From NCBI RefSeq assembly GCF_014518425.1, contig NZ_JACVCU010000001.1, positions 868,001 to 932,000 on the forward strand: a DNA stretch of 64,000 bases. The letters are read 5' to 3'. This DNA comes from Terrabacter sp. MAHUQ-38. Its GTDB lineage: Bacteria > Actinomycetota > Actinomycetes > Actinomycetales > Dermatophilaceae. The position numbers and the translations under genes were made by a program. Numbering within the stretch: the stretch's first letter is position 1; each line of letters opens with the position of its first letter. This document shows, piece after piece, positions 63,637 through 64,000 of the stretch. Under the pieces are notes generated by a model, which was not told the origin of the DNA, did not search any database, and saw nothing but the letters and a program-made list of their open reading frames with translations.

Positions 63637-64000
63637 CTATCCGGTCGAGTCGAGAGAACCCAAGTAGGTCCAAGTGGCCCCGATCAGCGCCACTCCGGCA
63701 CCGGATTCGTTGAGGATGACGGTGCCTCCGTGGGGCAGCAGGCTTGTCCAGCGACGGGCCGCGGCGAATGCAACCGGTCCGACTTCGTTGGAGAGCAGGT
63801 CGACCGCATCGGGATCATAGAGATCCGCGACGCGAGGCAGGAGCCTCAGCGGCCGCCCCTCTGGCGGGGTAGGCCACGGGTCACCGGGGCGCAACCTGCC
63901 AAGATCCACGCCGACGGCCGTCTCGCGAGCTTGATGGCTCGCGGCCTGAACCGCAATCTGGGCGAGCTGAAGCTCGTCGTGCATCGCCTCGAACTCGGCT
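63637..64000 (-). CDS. Partial gene ending with a GG-x-V-I-L-N-E module
   Basis: The frame is open to the window edge (AEFEA precedes the ATG at 63984), so the start may lie outside. The last 40 residues (FAAARRWTSLLPHGGTVILN then ESG ... WTYLGSLDSTG) match the helix plus GG-x-x-x-I-N-E-x-G ... Y-x-G-x-L pattern of the protein at 59165. The N-terminal part includes a Pro-rich GDPWPTPPEGRPLRLL. The function is unknown, but the shared module suggests that it belongs to, or recognises the same ligand as, the helicase system. Confidence 0.5.
   Translation of the reverse strand, partial: AEFEAMHDELQLAQIAVQAASHQARETAVGVDLGRLRPGDPWPTPPEGRPLRLLPRVADLYDPDAVDLLSNEVGPVAFAAARRWTSLLPHGGTVILNESGAGVALIGATWTYLGSLDSTG

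Noticed and set aside
63461-63673. Small minus-strand frame with Cys-x-x-Cys (AACRGCLPRAELG)
   Set aside because: It has no ribosome-binding site at either possible ATG and overlaps the WhiB-like gene. It may be real as a 45- or 70-residue protein, but the support is too weak to list as a gene.

Overview
The window is very GC-rich DNA with GTG/TTG starts, strong use of G/C-ending codons, a WhiB-family protein, a ydaO-type riboswitch in front of a CHAP protein and DUF222/HNH genes. Together these point to an actinobacterium, probably order Micrococcales (Intrasporangiaceae-like; an inference from gene content, not a search). No rRNA, tRNA, CRISPR array or complete insertion sequence was seen.

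Layout. 1-3.9 kb: the 3' part of a gene for a repetitive extracellular-type protein, translationally coupled to a PqqD-like/M50 membrane metalloprotease. 3.9-22 kb: core-type genes (GNAT acetyltransferase, CHAP protein under a c-di-AMP riboswitch, VOC protein, DUF1801, zinc alcohol dehydrogenase, pirin, MFS transporter, S8 protease, two paralogous PGWP-type loci, a transposase-HTH/membrane fusion coupled to CopD-CtaG, SRPBCC and cupin). Intergenic palindromic repeats are scattered through this part.

22-50 kb is a sugar-utilisation region with three regulated modules. Module 1 (22.1-31.2 kb) has a ROK repressor, a CUT1 ABC importer and two GH31 alpha-glycosidases. Module 2 (33.9-41.8 kb) has a LacI repressor, an LplB/YtcP-type importer, a GH32-like enzyme and a GH32/68-like enzyme. 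Module 3 (44.4-49.9 kb) has a divergent LacI repressor, an importer and a second GH32/68-like enzyme. None has its own ABC ATPase, so a shared MsiK-type ATPase elsewhere is expected. Each module has a readable operator. A CDF transporter, a 2H-type RNA ligase-like protein, a YCII protein, an HNH protein and a secreted-protein pseudogene lie between them.

50-64 kb looks like an acquired defence island with visibly lower GC and more relaxed codon use. It starts just after a strong terminator and a decayed fragment of the neighbouring glycosidase gene. It holds an Mrr_N-like gene broken by one amber codon, a PH-like/coiled-coil protein coupled to a DUF932 protein, a 5-methylcytosine methyltransferase divergent from Vsr, a GHKL (MORC-like) ATPase with two partner proteins, an XRE regulator-SF2 helicase-repeat protein operon, a NYN-domain protein coupled to a WhiB-like protein, and a partial gene at the end.

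The most novel-looking signals are: (a) a small repeated module (GG-x-F-x-I-N-E-x-G ... Y-x-G-x-L) shared by the helicase tail, the protein encoded just after it and the gene at the window end; (b) the Dcm/Vsr/GHKL ATPase cluster without an obvious effector nuclease; (c) a strongly over-represented octamer GTATGCCG (often extended to CGTATGCCGTG) through the core region but rare in the island; and (d) the coupled repetitive protein and PqqD-M50 protease at the left edge.
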